From positions 1 through 64,000 of the forward strand of contig WYAX01000015.1 in NCBI GenBank assembly GCA_011525625.1: a stretch of 64,000 nt of DNA. Direction: 5' to 3'. The notes beneath the pieces are model-generated. The model searched no databases. It saw only the letters and a program-made list of their open reading frames with translations, and was not told where the DNA came from. Source of the stretch: Nitrospira defluvii. GTDB lineage: Bacteria > Nitrospirota > Nitrospiria > Nitrospirales > Nitrospiraceae. The translations under genes were made by a program, and so were the position numbers. Numbering within the stretch: the stretch's first letter is position 1; each line of letters starts with the position of its first letter. This document shows, piece after piece, positions 26,564 through 35,572 of this stretch.

Positions 26564-27865
26564 ATGACGCCTGGCTCCCAGCTTCCTGATACCACCCATA
26601 CCACGCCCCTGACGCCGGAAACGGAAGCGCAGGTCGATCAATTCGCCCAGACGGATATTTTGGTCGGCATTCCCAGCTTCAATAACGTTGAAACGATCGG
26701 TCATGTGGTCAAGGCGGTAAGTGCCGGCCTGGCGAAATATTTCCCCGACGCGCGTGCGGTCTTGGTGAATTCGGACGGCGGGTCTACCGACGGCACGCAG
26801 GAGGTGGTCGCTCAAGCGGTGGTCGATCTCAAGACCTTGTTCATCGGGGACCAACAGAGTTCGCTCCATAAGATCATTACGCCCTATCACGGGATTCCCG
26901 GAAAGGGCAGCGCATTCCGTACAATCTTCGAGATCGCGCGCCGCTTGAAAGCCAAGGCCTGCGCCGTTGTGGATTCGGACTTGCGCAGCATAACCCCGGA
27001 GTGGATTGAATTGCTGGTGAGTCCGGTGTTTGAACAGGGATTCGACTATGTCGCGCCCTATTACCTGCGGCACAAATATGACGGGACGATCACCAACAGC
27101 ATTGTCTATCCGCTGACCCGCACGCTCTATGGCCACCGGATCAGGCAGCCGATCGGCGGGGACTTCGGATTTTCCGGCCAATTGGCCCAGCATTATTTGG
27201 ACAAACATGTGTGGGAGTCGGAAGTCGCGAAGTTCGGGATCGACATCTGGATGACAACGGAGGCCATCGCCAGCGGGGCGAGGGTGTGCCAAAGCTTTCT
27301 GGGTGCCAAGATCCACAATCCCAAGGATCCGGCTGCCGACTTGTCGGCTATGTTGGTGCAGGTGCTCGGCGCAGTGTTCGCCCTCATGGAAGATCATTAT
27401 GCGGTGTGGGGCAAGACGGATGGTTCGAACGCGGTGCCCCTGTTCGGGTTCCAGTACGAAGTCGGCGTGGAGCCGGTCAACGTGAACGTCGATCGTATGA
27501 TCAGCACCTTCCGGCAAGGGTTGAGCGACTTGGGGACGATCTGGGATCAAATTCTCGCTCCAGGGACCAGGCAAAGCCTGCGACCGTTGGGGACCTGTGC
27601 GTCGCAGGATTTCCGTATCGCCGATAGTCTGTGGGCGCGAGTCGTGTATGACGCGGCCGTCGCCTACCGCAATCGTGTGTTGCCGCGTGATCACGTGTTG
27701 AAGGCGTTCACCCCCTTGTATCTCGGGCGGACCGCCTCGTTCGTGCTGGATACGCAGGGGCTGACATCAAGTGAAGCCGAGGGCCGCATCGAGGCGCTCT
27801 GTCAGGCGTTTGAAAAGGATAAGTCGTACCTGGTGGCGCGCTGGAGCGAAACGCATATTAGTTGA
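26564..27865 (+). CDS. GT-A glycosyltransferase, probable glucosyl-3-phosphoglycerate or glucosylglycerate synthase type
   Basis: The 433-residue product has a GT-A fold: nucleotide-binding ILVGIPSFNN, DGGSTDGT, the PGKGSAFR block, the metal-binding VVDSDLRS (DxD equivalent) and the acceptor-side RQPIGGDFGFS. The PGKG-to-DSDL spacing and QPxGG block resemble GpgS and mannosylglycerate synthases, which transfer a sugar to (3-phospho)glycerate. The C-terminal 150 residues are extra and helical. The matching phosphatase is encoded nearby (28940-29764), which favours a 3-phosphoglycerate acceptor and a compatible-solute role. The start could also be GTG at 26549. A general GT2 enzyme with another acceptor cannot be excluded. 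Confidence 0.72.
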   Translation: MTPGSQLPDTTHTTPLTPETEAQVDQFAQTDILVGIPSFNNVETIGHVVKAVSAGLAKYFPDARAVLVNSDGGSTDGTQEVVAQAVVDLKTLFIGDQQSSLHKIITPYHGIPGKGSAFRTIFEIARRLKAKACAVVDSDLRSITPEWIELLVSPVFEQGFDYVAPYYLRHKYDGTITNSIVYPLTRTLYGHRIRQPIGGDFGFSGQLAQHYLDKHVWESEVAKFGIDIWMTTEAIASGARVCQSFLGAKIHNPKDPAADLSAMLVQVLGAVFALMEDHYAVWGKTDGSNAVPLFGFQYEVGVEPVNVNVDRMISTFRQGLSDLGTIWDQILAPGTRQSLRPLGTCASQDFRIADSLWARVVYDAAVAYRNRVLPRDHVLKAFTPLYLGRTASFVLDTQGLTSSEAEGRIEALCQAFEKDKSYLVARWSETHIS

Positions 27866-27922
27866 TGGTCGCGATTCCGTCCATCTGAAGGCAGGCTGTA
27901 GTCGAGGCCGGAGGAGGGAACT

Positions 27923-28630
27923 ATGAAGGAATTTTTCGAGAAGGGTCTCCTCGACCCTCTGGAGTTGATGGCGCGGCAGGTGCTTGCGGTGTTGCCGAGC
28001 CTCCTGGCGATGTCCATCATTTTCTTCGCGGGCCTCGTGGTGGCGTGGACCGCCAGTCAGGCTCTTGAACGATTGTTGCGTGTGGTCGGGCTGGATCGGT
28101 TGTTCGATCGATTGGGTGTCACCGGCGCTTTGCTCCGTGGTGGAGTGAAGACGGATCCTTCTCGATTGATCGGGCAGGCGGCCTATTGGCTGGTGATGAT
28201 CTTTGCCACCGTCGCCGCATTGGGCGCGCTCAACCTCCAACCGATCAACGATTTTGCCAAGTCGTTCCTGGCCTATGTGCCGCATTTGGTGACGGCCAGT
28301 CTGATCCTCATTGCCGGATGGTTGCTGTCCAACTTCGTCTCCCAGGCGGTGCTGATCGCCGCGGTCAATGCAGGACTGCCTCCTGCGCGCCTGGTGGCGA
28401 CGTGTTCCCGATGGGGCATCCAATTGTTGGCCGTGGCGATGGCGCTGGAGCAACTGGGCATCGCACAAAATATCGTGGTGGTCGGGTTCGGCATTACATT
28501 GGGCGGAATCGTCATGGCAGGGGCGATTGCCTTCGGTCTGGGGGCAAAAGATTTGGCTAAAGACTACCTCGAGCGGGGGTTGTCGGTTCGCACGCGCGAT
28601 GGTGCGCCTGATGATTTGAGGCACTTATGA
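27923..28630 (+). CDS. MscS-like small-conductance channel (TM-helix repeat type)
   Basis: The 235-residue membrane protein has four to five hydrophobic helices; the pattern of paired TM-helix segments with a final glycine/alanine-rich helix (LGGIVMAGAIAFGLGAKDLAKDYLE) is that of bacterial MscS-related proteins lacking the large cytoplasmic cage. Such channels release solutes on hypo-osmotic shock. A strong GGAGGAGGG precedes the ATG. It follows the glycosyltransferase by 57 bases and overlaps the next small gene by 4 bases. Its position inside a compatible-solute cluster suggests it lets the solute out. Confidence 0.82.
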   Translation: MKEFFEKGLLDPLELMARQVLAVLPSLLAMSIIFFAGLVVAWTASQALERLLRVVGLDRLFDRLGVTGALLRGGVKTDPSRLIGQAAYWLVMIFATVAALGALNLQPINDFAKSFLAYVPHLVTASLILIAGWLLSNFVSQAVLIAAVNAGLPPARLVATCSRWGIQLLAVAMALEQLGIAQNIVVVGFGITLGGIVMAGAIAFGLGAKDLAKDYLERGLSVRTRDGAPDDLRHL

Positions 28631-28878
28631 CAGCTGAGCGTGCGTATAAAGGACATGGTATGACCAATAAAATCTCGGAAATCGACGGCGAAGCGAAGGC
28701 ACGACGCTGGTTGGGCGGGGAGGCTGCGGTGCCCCGCTACCCGCACCGGCGTCAGAATCTGTTTCGGTTCAACCGCTCGTTGTTGGGGTTGGTGGCCTTC
28801 GCCGTCGGGGTAGGGTTTGCCGGTGGGTTGTTGATTGGACTGCAGAGCCGCCGCCCTACTGTTTCATCAAAGGGGTAA
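28627..28878 (+). CDS. small single-span membrane protein
   Basis: The 83-residue product is basic and soluble for about 50 residues, then has one hydrophobic helix (LLGLVAFAVGVGFAGGLLIGL) and a short tail. Its ATG overlaps the stop of the channel gene (ATGA), so it is probably translated with the channel and may be an accessory subunit. No family is recognised. An internal ATG, 11 codons in, is the alternative start. Confidence 0.65.
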   Translation: MTAERAYKGHGMTNKISEIDGEAKARRWLGGEAAVPRYPHRRQNLFRFNRSLLGLVAFAVGVGFAGGLLIGLQSRRPTVSSKG

Positions 28879-28880
28879 TC

Positions 28881-29039
28881 ATGCGTCGACCGTTGTATCG
28901 TTGGCTCAAGGTGGTACGAGAGTGCCGCTCAGCCGAACCTCACAGACGAGACAAGAGAGCGGTGAGACTCCGATTCCATCCGACCGGGCCGACTCCATCC
29001 GCCCGGATAAGGTGGGGAAGCTGCACATCCGGATCGTAG
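28881..29039 (+). CDS. doubtful 52-residue basic peptide overlapping the phosphatase gene
   Basis: AAAGGGG precedes an ATG at 28881 that opens a 52-codon frame, starting MRRPLYRWLKVVRE and then running antisense through the 3' end of the phosphatase gene. The first part looks protein-like; the rest looks like shadow sequence. It may be a remnant of a gene cut off by rearrangement. Confidence 0.2.
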   Translation: MRRPLYRWLKVVRECRSAEPHRRDKRAVRLRFHPTGPTPSARIRWGSCTSGS

Positions 29040-29764
29040 GAGCCGTCAGGTTTCCGGACAAGGATGGGATAGTCGACCTCTGCCAACATGGGCCGATCAT
29101 TGAGGCTGTCCCCAAGGCCGATGGTCACCGGCCGTTGCCCGTCCCGCTCCGCCACCCGCTCATACCACGACATCAGCATCCTACTAGCGACTCCCTTATC
29201 ATTTGCGCCCATCAAGTGATAAAACCGTCCTCCCCTGGTGCAGCGCAGCCCTTGCGTAGCCACCGCTGCGAGGAGCCGACCCCACGCGACTTCTTTGTCT
29301 TCTAGAATAAACGGCTCGTCATACTCACGTTGAGTCGCTAAGAGCGCCTCGGCAGTTGACAAGCCCGTCAACCGGGCGACTTCTTCAACGGTGAGATCGC
29401 CGAACCCCCGCAACCGACAGCCGAGTTCCTCGCGAATGCCGTTCAACGCGGTGCGAAGCCTGGCATAGGGGGTACCGATTTCGACGACCGCGTATCCGTC
29501 CCGGGTGGATGCCTCTTCGATCGAGAAGGGGAAGGTGCCCATGGGAATGAAGAAGGCCCCGCCGTTTTCGACAATAAAGGGATGGTGATTGTTCAGTCGG
29601 CGACGCAGCGGCTCCATCTCCGACCGGGTCTTGCTGGACACCAGAATGAGCGGTGCGCCGAGCCGGTCAAGCAGCGCGAGTGCTTCGCCGGCAGCCTCGT
29701 AGGAATAGGTCGTCGTGTCGAGCAGGCTGCCGTCCAGATCTGTAAAAATGAGGATGCGGCGCAT
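28940..29764 (-). CDS. HAD phosphatase of the mannosyl/glucosyl-3-phosphoglycerate phosphatase family
   Basis: The 274-residue product has HAD motif I FTDLDGSLLD, the family-specific SSKTRSE and FIVENGGAFF blocks, the cap-region RGGRFYHLMG and DKGVA, and motif IV GLGDSLNDRPML. This combination defines the MpgP family, which removes the phosphate from mannosyl- or glucosyl-3-phosphoglycerate to give the osmolyte. It converges on the glycosyltransferase/channel operon, so both steps are encoded within 3 kb on opposite strands. The ATG at 29764 matches the motif I position; GGAAGGAG lies 13 bases upstream, rather far. Mannosyl versus glucosyl specificity cannot be read. Confidence 0.85.
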   Translation of the reverse strand: MRRILIFTDLDGSLLDTTTYSYEAAGEALALLDRLGAPLILVSSKTRSEMEPLRRRLNNHHPFIVENGGAFFIPMGTFPFSIEEASTRDGYAVVEIGTPYARLRTALNGIREELGCRLRGFGDLTVEEVARLTGLSTAEALLATQREYDEPFILEDKEVAWGRLLAAVATQGLRCTRGGRFYHLMGANDKGVASRMLMSWYERVAERDGQRPVTIGLGDSLNDRPMLAEVDYPILVRKPDGSYDPDVQLPHLIRADGVGPVGWNRSLTALLSRL

Positions 29765-30327
29765 AGTGACTGAGGCACTCCTTCCCGGAAGTATACGGAA
29801 CTTCTGTCCGCAGATAAAACCTGGTGTCGGCACACAACCGGCATGGTTGGACCGGTTCCCCGATTCTAGCTATGAGGCCCGTTGGTTCAACGCCGACTGT
29901 GTGTCGGCGCACGCCGGCGTCCCGCCCCTCCGGCACCCTTCCTTCAGGGCTCACGAAGACCACCCAATCTACCCCTTGGTGAACCTGACTGCCATATCCT
30001 GTAGGAGACCAGGCCTGCGTTCGGCTGTAGCAGAACTGGCACAGGAGAATCCCCCAATCAAGATCGTACCCAGAGATGCCGACAAGGATAGTCACATGGC
30101 GCTGTCGGAGCATCTGGCAAACAGACAGGGCCCTGAACGGCAGTTCCGACCGCCCGTGCGCCATGGCTCAGAAGAGGACCATTGTTGTGGCCAAGGCACT
30201 TCTGTTGTTTTTCCCCGAATGCGCTCGAGCTTCTTGCGCACCTGCTCGCACGATCCTGGTGGAACGGTCGTTCTATCAACTCAGTCATGGCGCGATCAAC
30301 ATATCCGGAAGGTCATAAGGTTACCCC
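29765..30327. other. long intergenic region with palindromes
   Basis: About 560 bases without a convincing gene on either strand. It contains a 7-bp stem hairpin at 29891-29909 and an adjoining perfect palindrome ACGCCGGCGT at 29911-29920. Open frames here lack ribosome-binding sites and protein-like composition. The divergent promoters of the phosphatase and the 1599-residue protein should lie here; a noncoding RNA is possible but not shown. Confidence 0.5.
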
Positions 30328-33300
30328 GTGCGATTCGATAAAAAACCGCCCCTGAAATCCGACAAGAAAGTCCTGCCAAAGACCCAGAAGAAGGGCAGCA
30401 TCGGCTATAACAAAAAGTCGGCGTTGCTGGAAGACGCCATTACGCAAATGAACGCCGGCAAGTACGGCCGCGCCTCGTCTGCGCTGAAAGATCTTCTCGC
30501 GCTCGATCCGCTCAATGCCGAAGCGCGACGGCTATTCGCCACGCTGCATTTGCGGCTGGGCAGTCTCATGAGTGCCAGGACGGCGTTCGAATCACTGGCC
30601 CGGGAGGCCATGGAACGTCAGGACTATTGGCTGGCAGAGTCGCTGTTGCGTGAATACCTCACGGCGGGTCCGCGTTATGTCCCCTTCCTGGACATGCTGG
30701 GACATGTCTATGAAGAAAAGGGCGATGTCATGGCTGCGGTGGCCGAGTACGGCAAGGCGGTCGAAGTCTTGCTGGAAGATCCCGATGCGGAGAAACCGAA
30801 TCGGCCCAGTGAACTCTTTGCGCGTATTCGTGCGCTTGCACCCGGGAGTCCGGTCGCATTCCGCCTTGCGGCCATGTTTGACACCGTGACGGGGCAAGTG
30901 TTGCAGGCCACCCCTCAGCCCACGACTGCCGATGTGGCGAGTGAACCGGCTGTTGTCGAGACGGTGCCGGACTCGTCCGTGGAGAGTGCAGGGCTTATGC
31001 CCTGGGAGCAGATGGATTTGCCGCCGACCGTGCCAGTGAGTCCAGGGGTGACGCTGGCCTCGGCCGCCGAGCCATCGACGGAGGCTCTGGAAGCGATCGC
31101 GCCTCCGGTCCTGCCGGATGAAGCGGCGTCAGTGATGAGTCAGCCGGAGATGCCGCCCGAAGTGCCGGTACCGGCGCAAGCCGTGGATTCTGATGCCAAG
31201 CGTGAACAGGACGTCTCTATCGAACCGGCACCTGTCCTTGCAGTTGGTGCGGCAGAGCCCGTTGAACTCCTCGTTCACGATCTCTCGTCGGTGAGCGACA
31301 AGACTGCTGCGCCGACGGAAGAGATGGCATTGCCTGTTTCTCCGGTTGCGGACGTGCCCCAGTCTGTCATCGCAGTCCACACGGAACCCAATCCGCACCC
31401 GATTGCCCAGGCGCCGGCTGGCCCGAAGGCGATGCCCTGGGATCAAGTCGAGGAAGATGTCGCGGCCATCGCCCCTCTCCTGTCACCTCCGGAAGCGAGC
31501 GTGGCGGGAGAGGCCAGCGCACCAACTTCTGTCCAGTCGACCGAGTCGGCCATAGAGCCGACCTCAACGGTCGACCCGGTGCCTCCTGTTTTGGAGGTGC
31601 TGGCCCGGAGTGGGAGTCACCCGATCGCCGAGGTGCCCAAGGCCCCTGCACCCATGCCATGGGACCAAGTGGAGGAGGCGGCCATCCTGATTCCACCGCC
31701 GACCGAGCCTTCGGCCTCGGCGACAGGAGAGAGCGACGCTGTGCCGGCTGTGGAACCCGAAACTGCATCGGCACCGGCTGAGACGACGCCTCCCACCATC
31801 GAAGTCCTCACGCAGACCAGCAGTCAGCCGATTGCCCAGACACCGACGAGCCCGGCCTCCATGCCATGGGATCAAGTTCAGGAGGAGACGAGGTCGACAT
31901 CTGTGACAGCTGAGCTCACAGGTGACAGCCTTAGCGAAGGATCTACGCTGCTCGGCGAAACAGCAGTGGCCCCGCCCTCGATTGATTCTGCTGTGACGTC
32001 GGAACAGGCCACGGGGCAGGCCCGTTCTGAGGTCACCTCCTCAGGAATGACCTGGGACGAGATTCTTGCGGCGGTCGCGGCTATGCAAGCTCCCACCGAG
32101 CCTGCATCGCCCCAGGTGCATGAGCCTTCGGTGCCGGTTTCCGATCAGGCTCCAGCTGACCCCTCTGCTCCTGTGCTCACCGACTCTGCCGACGGTGTCC
32201 ATGCAACCAAAATGTCGGCCGATGTGCCGGCGTCGGAGCCCGTGGTCGAATCGGACCTTGCTGCGCGCTCGTTGTCGGCCCCCATGCCGTGGGAGCAGAT
32301 CGAAGTGGAGCCTCTCACGATCCCGCGGGAGGAAGCGGAAGCAGAGGGCGCCCCCGTCACGGCTGAGGCTGCCGGCGTTGAACAGGAGCCCACGGTGGTG
32401 TTACCAGCGGCGCCTGAGCTGTCGGAGCCGGTGGCGACAGACGAAATCCCCGAACAGGAAGTCGTGGTCGCTTCCGCCCTGGACGCGTATGCCGATGCCG
32501 CGTCGGAGGGCAGGATTGTATCTCCAGATGTTCCGATAGAGCCACAGCAGGAATCGACCCTGTTGCCTGTAGAGGCACAGCAGACGATTGATGAGGCGAG
32601 GCCGGACCTGTTACCGGAAGGGGTGTCGAAGGAGGATCAGCTCTCGACAGTCACGGGAGTGCAGCCTGCGGAGCCGGCGTTCCGACTGGCCGAGAACACC
32701 ACGCTGATGCCGACGGTAGCAGAGGCGCCGCCTCCTGTCAGCATGGAGCCGGTCACAGAGTTTGCACTTGCCGAGGGCCAACAGACATCGATGGAGATGT
32801 CCTCGTCGGAAGCGGTCTCGCCGGTGGTGGAATCTGTTGACGCGATGGTCGTGCAGGAGATCGTGGAGCTCGCCCCGATTGAAATGAGTTCGGAGGGTAC
32901 TGGCTCGCCTGATTTGCCTGAGCCATGGATCGAACCCATCGCCGCTGAAGTGGAAGAGACTGTTGTGCAGCCGCAGGCTTCTGCCGAACCCGTAAGACCG
33001 CCGGTATCAGAGTCAGAGTTTGCTCCCGTTCTTGCGCAGGAGTCGATGCCACTGTCTGAGGCGGACAGTCCGCTTCAGGCTCCGACCGGCGAGCCCCTTG
33101 CTGAACGTATCGAGTGCGTGCCTGTGCCGATGGATTCCATTCAACAGCCGTCGGCGGTTGCGGAGATCCAGACTGCGCCGATGGCTCCGGTGGAAGAATC
33201 GGTACCGGCTCTCATGCCCGTCGAGTCTGTGGATGGCCCGGAGCCGGTGGGATCTGCTGGTGTGACGGAGGTGACGAAGGTAGAGTTGCCGGCTGACTCT

Positions 33301-35127
33301 GCCGCACTCCCCGTCCCAGAGGAGTCCACGCCTGCGATGACAACCCCCTCAGAGCCAGAGGCCGATGACCGTGTAAAGCTTCTCTGGGAAGATGCCTCCT
33401 CCGCGCCACCTGCCGCTGCCTCAAGTGGGAATCTGCTGAGCCGCTGGTTCAAAAAATCCGCCGCGCCGGTGCCTGTTGACACCAGTGCGGCCGCAGAGGT
33501 CGCACCGTCTGTTGATGAGCCGACCGTTTCTGAGGCGTCCTTGCCATCGCGCGTGGAGGTGCACGGAGAAATACCTGCTCCGCCCATGGAGGAGCCGGCG
33601 GTCGAACCGGTTGCAGAGGCTGCTCCGGTTGTTGTGGACGAGATCCCTCAGCGCCCTACGATCAGCCGGCCTGCCGGGACACCGATCTGGAGTCGTGCGG
33701 GAGAGGCGGTGGGCTCACTCGTCGGTGCCGGCTTGTCCACGACGCGATCGTTCGTGGTGATGGTGATGGCCCTGGTCGGACTTGTGCTGTTTCTCGCCGG
33801 GGGAACGGTGGCGGCGGTGGCGCTCATGTGGCTGGTTCTCGAGGAGCAGCCAAGTGCCGCCTATCGCACCATGACATCGGTGCCGCAACAGATGCTGCAG
33901 GATTCGACCAAGAACGGGTATTTCCTTCTCCTCGGCCTCGGTGCGTCCTCGACGCAGGATCCGGTTCAAGTGGGGATGGACCGACGCGTCGAAGGGGCCG
34001 ATCAGGCCTTCACGCACACCTGCCTCAGCGGGGAAGGCGCTGGAACCGGCGGGGAACACAGCGCAGCGGCAGAGGCGGCCGCAAAGTGGATCAAGGCGTC
34101 AGACCCGGCCGTGCAGATGTCGCAGAACGCCGGTGGGGTGAAGGCCTTGGTGTCCCAGAACGAGGTCGGGCTGGCTCGGTATCGACAATGGTTAAGCAAG
34201 CCCTTTGAAGACGAGGGGTACGGGAAACCGATCAGTCCGAACTGTACCCTGATCCTCCAGACCCATCGGTTCTATGTTGCGGAAGGGTTTGCGCAGGATG
34301 TCGAGACAGGGGTGGCCCGGCTCGAAACCGATCTGACGGCGTGGCGAACGGTGTTGGGTCAGGCGAAGACCATGCCGATGAAGTTACTGGCCGCTGCCGC
34401 GATGAATGACGACATCGCGGTGATGGGGGGGCTCCTCCAACGGCCCGACCTCGATGAACGCCAGATCGGTCGGTTGGCCAAGCTGGCACGGCCGCTTGAG
34501 CCTGCGGAGCAGTCTATTCGTTGGCCGATACAGAGTCAGTTCGTCTTGGCCACGAATTCGGTGGAGGAGGCCATCAGTCGCGACCGGGCCGCTACTCGTC
34601 CGTTCTACGGTGCGGTTGCGGCGGTCTTGCCCCTGCCTAAGCAACGTCGGTTCAATGCCTATGCCGAATATTATGACCTCGCCGGAAAGGCCGCAGCCGA
34701 CGGCCGGTATGCCGATTTGCCGAAGCAATCGCACTATGTGCATGCGCCTCCGTACGGCGTGAGCGATGTTGTGCTGAATCCCATCGAGAGCCTGGTCGGA
34801 GTCGACCCCCTTCCGACCTGGGAGGCCTATGCCGGTCGAGTGCTGGAAACCGATGCGCGCTTGAGACTGGCCTCATTACAGGCGTGGTTGCGCCGGACAC
34901 CGTCGGACCAGGACCTGCTGACGAGGCTCGCCAAGGCCGGACAAGGCGTGTATGACCCGTTCACGGGCCTGCCGATGTTGGTGAATCTCAAGAAAGGTGT
35001 CCTCTACAGCGTCGGTCCCGATCTCAAGGACGATGAGGCGCACGAGCGGCTGGACCTTGTCGCCAAGATCCCGTCGGTCGCCTGGAACGGCGGGAAGAAG
35101 GGGATGGATCAGGGCGCCGCCAAATAA
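30328..35127 (+). CDS. 1599-residue TPR/transmembrane protein with MPW(D/E)Q repeats
   Basis: The start is fixed at GTG 30328 by an in-frame TAA four codons upstream and AAGG before it. The protein has a lysine-rich tip, a TPR-like helical domain (about 29-165), and a very long Pro/Glu/Val/Ala/Ser-rich low-complexity region (about 190-1120). One membrane helix follows (about 1143-1170), then a 425-residue globular C-terminal domain ending with YDPFTGLPMLV and LYSVGPDLKDD blocks. There is no signal peptide, so the N-terminus is probably cytoplasmic and the C-terminus periplasmic. In the disordered part a tryptophan motif MPW(D/E)Q recurs at residues 224, 369, 443, 512 and 653, with a variant MTWDE at 574. 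Three copies share a longer unit with PIA(E/Q)xP. I do not recognise the family; it looks like a tethered scaffold, comparable in style to FimV. Confidence 0.85.
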   Translation: MRFDKKPPLKSDKKVLPKTQKKGSIGYNKKSALLEDAITQMNAGKYGRASSALKDLLALDPLNAEARRLFATLHLRLGSLMSARTAFESLAREAMERQDYWLAESLLREYLTAGPRYVPFLDMLGHVYEEKGDVMAAVAEYGKAVEVLLEDPDAEKPNRPSELFARIRALAPGSPVAFRLAAMFDTVTGQVLQATPQPTTADVASEPAVVETVPDSSVESAGLMPWEQMDLPPTVPVSPGVTLASAAEPSTEALEAIAPPVLPDEAASVMSQPEMPPEVPVPAQAVDSDAKREQDVSIEPAPVLAVGAAEPVELLVHDLSSVSDKTAAPTEEMALPVSPVADVPQSVIAVHTEPNPHPIAQAPAGPKAMPWDQVEEDVAAIAPLLSPPEASVAGEASAPTSVQSTESAIEPTSTVDPVPPVLEVLARSGSHPIAEVPKAPAPMPWDQVEEAAILIPPPTEPSASATGESDAVPAVEPETASAPAETTPPTIEVLTQTSSQPIAQTPTSPASMPWDQVQEETRSTSVTAELTGDSLSEGSTLLGETAVAPPSIDSAVTSEQATGQARSEVTSSGMTWDEILAAVAAMQAPTEPASPQVHEPSVPVSDQAPADPSAPVLTDSADGVHATKMSADVPASEPVVESDLAARSLSAPMPWEQIEVEPLTIPREEAEAEGAPVTAEAAGVEQEPTVVLPAAPELSEPVATDEIPEQEVVVASALDAYADAASEGRIVSPDVPIEPQQESTLLPVEAQQTIDEARPDLLPEGVSKEDQLSTVTGVQPAEPAFRLAENTTLMPTVAEAPPPVSMEPVTEFALAEGQQTSMEMSSSEAVSPVVESVDAMVVQEIVELAPIEMSSEGTGSPDLPEPWIEPIAAEVEETVVQPQASAEPVRPPVSESEFAPVLAQESMPLSEADSPLQAPTGEPLAERIECVPVPMDSIQQPSAVAEIQTAPMAPVEESVPALMPVESVDGPEPVGSAGVTEVTKVELPADSAALPVPEESTPAMTTPSEPEADDRVKLLWEDASSAPPAAASSGNLLSRWFKKSAAPVPVDTSAAAEVAPSVDEPTVSEASLPSRVEVHGEIPAPPMEEPAVEPVAEAAPVVVDEIPQRPTISRPAGTPIWSRAGEAVGSLVGAGLSTTRSFVVMVMALVGLVLFLAGGTVAAVALMWLVLEEQPSAAYRTMTSVPQQMLQDSTKNGYFLLLGLGASSTQDPVQVGMDRRVEGADQAFTHTCLSGEGAGTGGEHSAAAEAAAKWIKASDPAVQMSQNAGGVKALVSQNEVGLARYRQWLSKPFEDEGYGKPISPNCTLILQTHRFYVAEGFAQDVETGVARLETDLTAWRTVLGQAKTMPMKLLAAAAMNDDIAVMGGLLQRPDLDERQIGRLAKLARPLEPAEQSIRWPIQSQFVLATNSVEEAISRDRAATRPFYGAVAAVLPLPKQRRFNAYAEYYDLAGKAAADGRYADLPKQSHYVHAPPYGVSDVVLNPIESLVGVDPLPTWEAYAGRVLETDARLRLASLQAWLRRTPSDQDLLTRLAKAGQGVYDPFTGLPMLVNLKKGVLYSVGPDLKDDEAHERLDLVAKIPSVAWNGGKKGMDQGAAK

Positions 35128-35572
35128 TCCCTCGCGCGACGTGTGTGCTTCGATGCCGCTTGGTCTTTCTCCTGCCTTAGACGTTGCCTCCTTGTGGTCG
35201 TTGGTGCTTCTCAGCCCGATCGAATTCCATCGGCAATCAGGTCAACCGGACGCAGGTGTCTGCGTTTTCTCCTCTTAAGGGAGTGGTTCGCCCTGCCTAT
35301 CATCGGAACCGAGACAGGACGGCCGTCCGGTGGGACGGATCGGGGAGTACATGGATGTTTCCCAGTATCATGGTGCGATCTGAAGCGACCCTTGATTTCA
35401 TGATGATGCAGGCCGAGAATCCACGGCGTCGCGCCGATTCAGGGGACTGCTCTCGCGACCGTCGGAAGAATTGTGAAAATGGGTCGGTTTGGCAAGAGGG
35501 CATCGGTGGATGGTTGAGTGCCGGTTGTTCTCCACAGGCCGGCCTCTCGATGCATCTGAAATGGGTGGGGGA
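35128..35572. other. intergenic region before the second sigma operon
   Basis: About 445 bases without a supported gene. The only notable element is a perfect 12-bp palindrome GGACGGCCGTCC at 35317-35328. The promoter of the sigma operon must lie here; no clear sigma-70 boxes were found, as would be expected if the operon is self-regulated. Confidence 0.5.

Noticed and set aside
26522..27694. Minus-strand open frame through the glycosyltransferase
   Set aside because: It is antisense to clear GT-A motifs; only its last 93 codons, outside the GT gene, were kept as a doubtful small gene.
29667..30164. Cysteine- and tryptophan-containing frame on the minus strand upstream of the phosphatase
   Set aside because: No ribosome-binding site, overlaps the phosphatase start, and amino-acid composition is unlike a folded protein.
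35317..35328. Perfect 12-bp palindrome GGACGGCCGTCC
   Set aside because: In GC-rich DNA such short palindromes arise often; no partner site or conserved spacing to a promoter was found.
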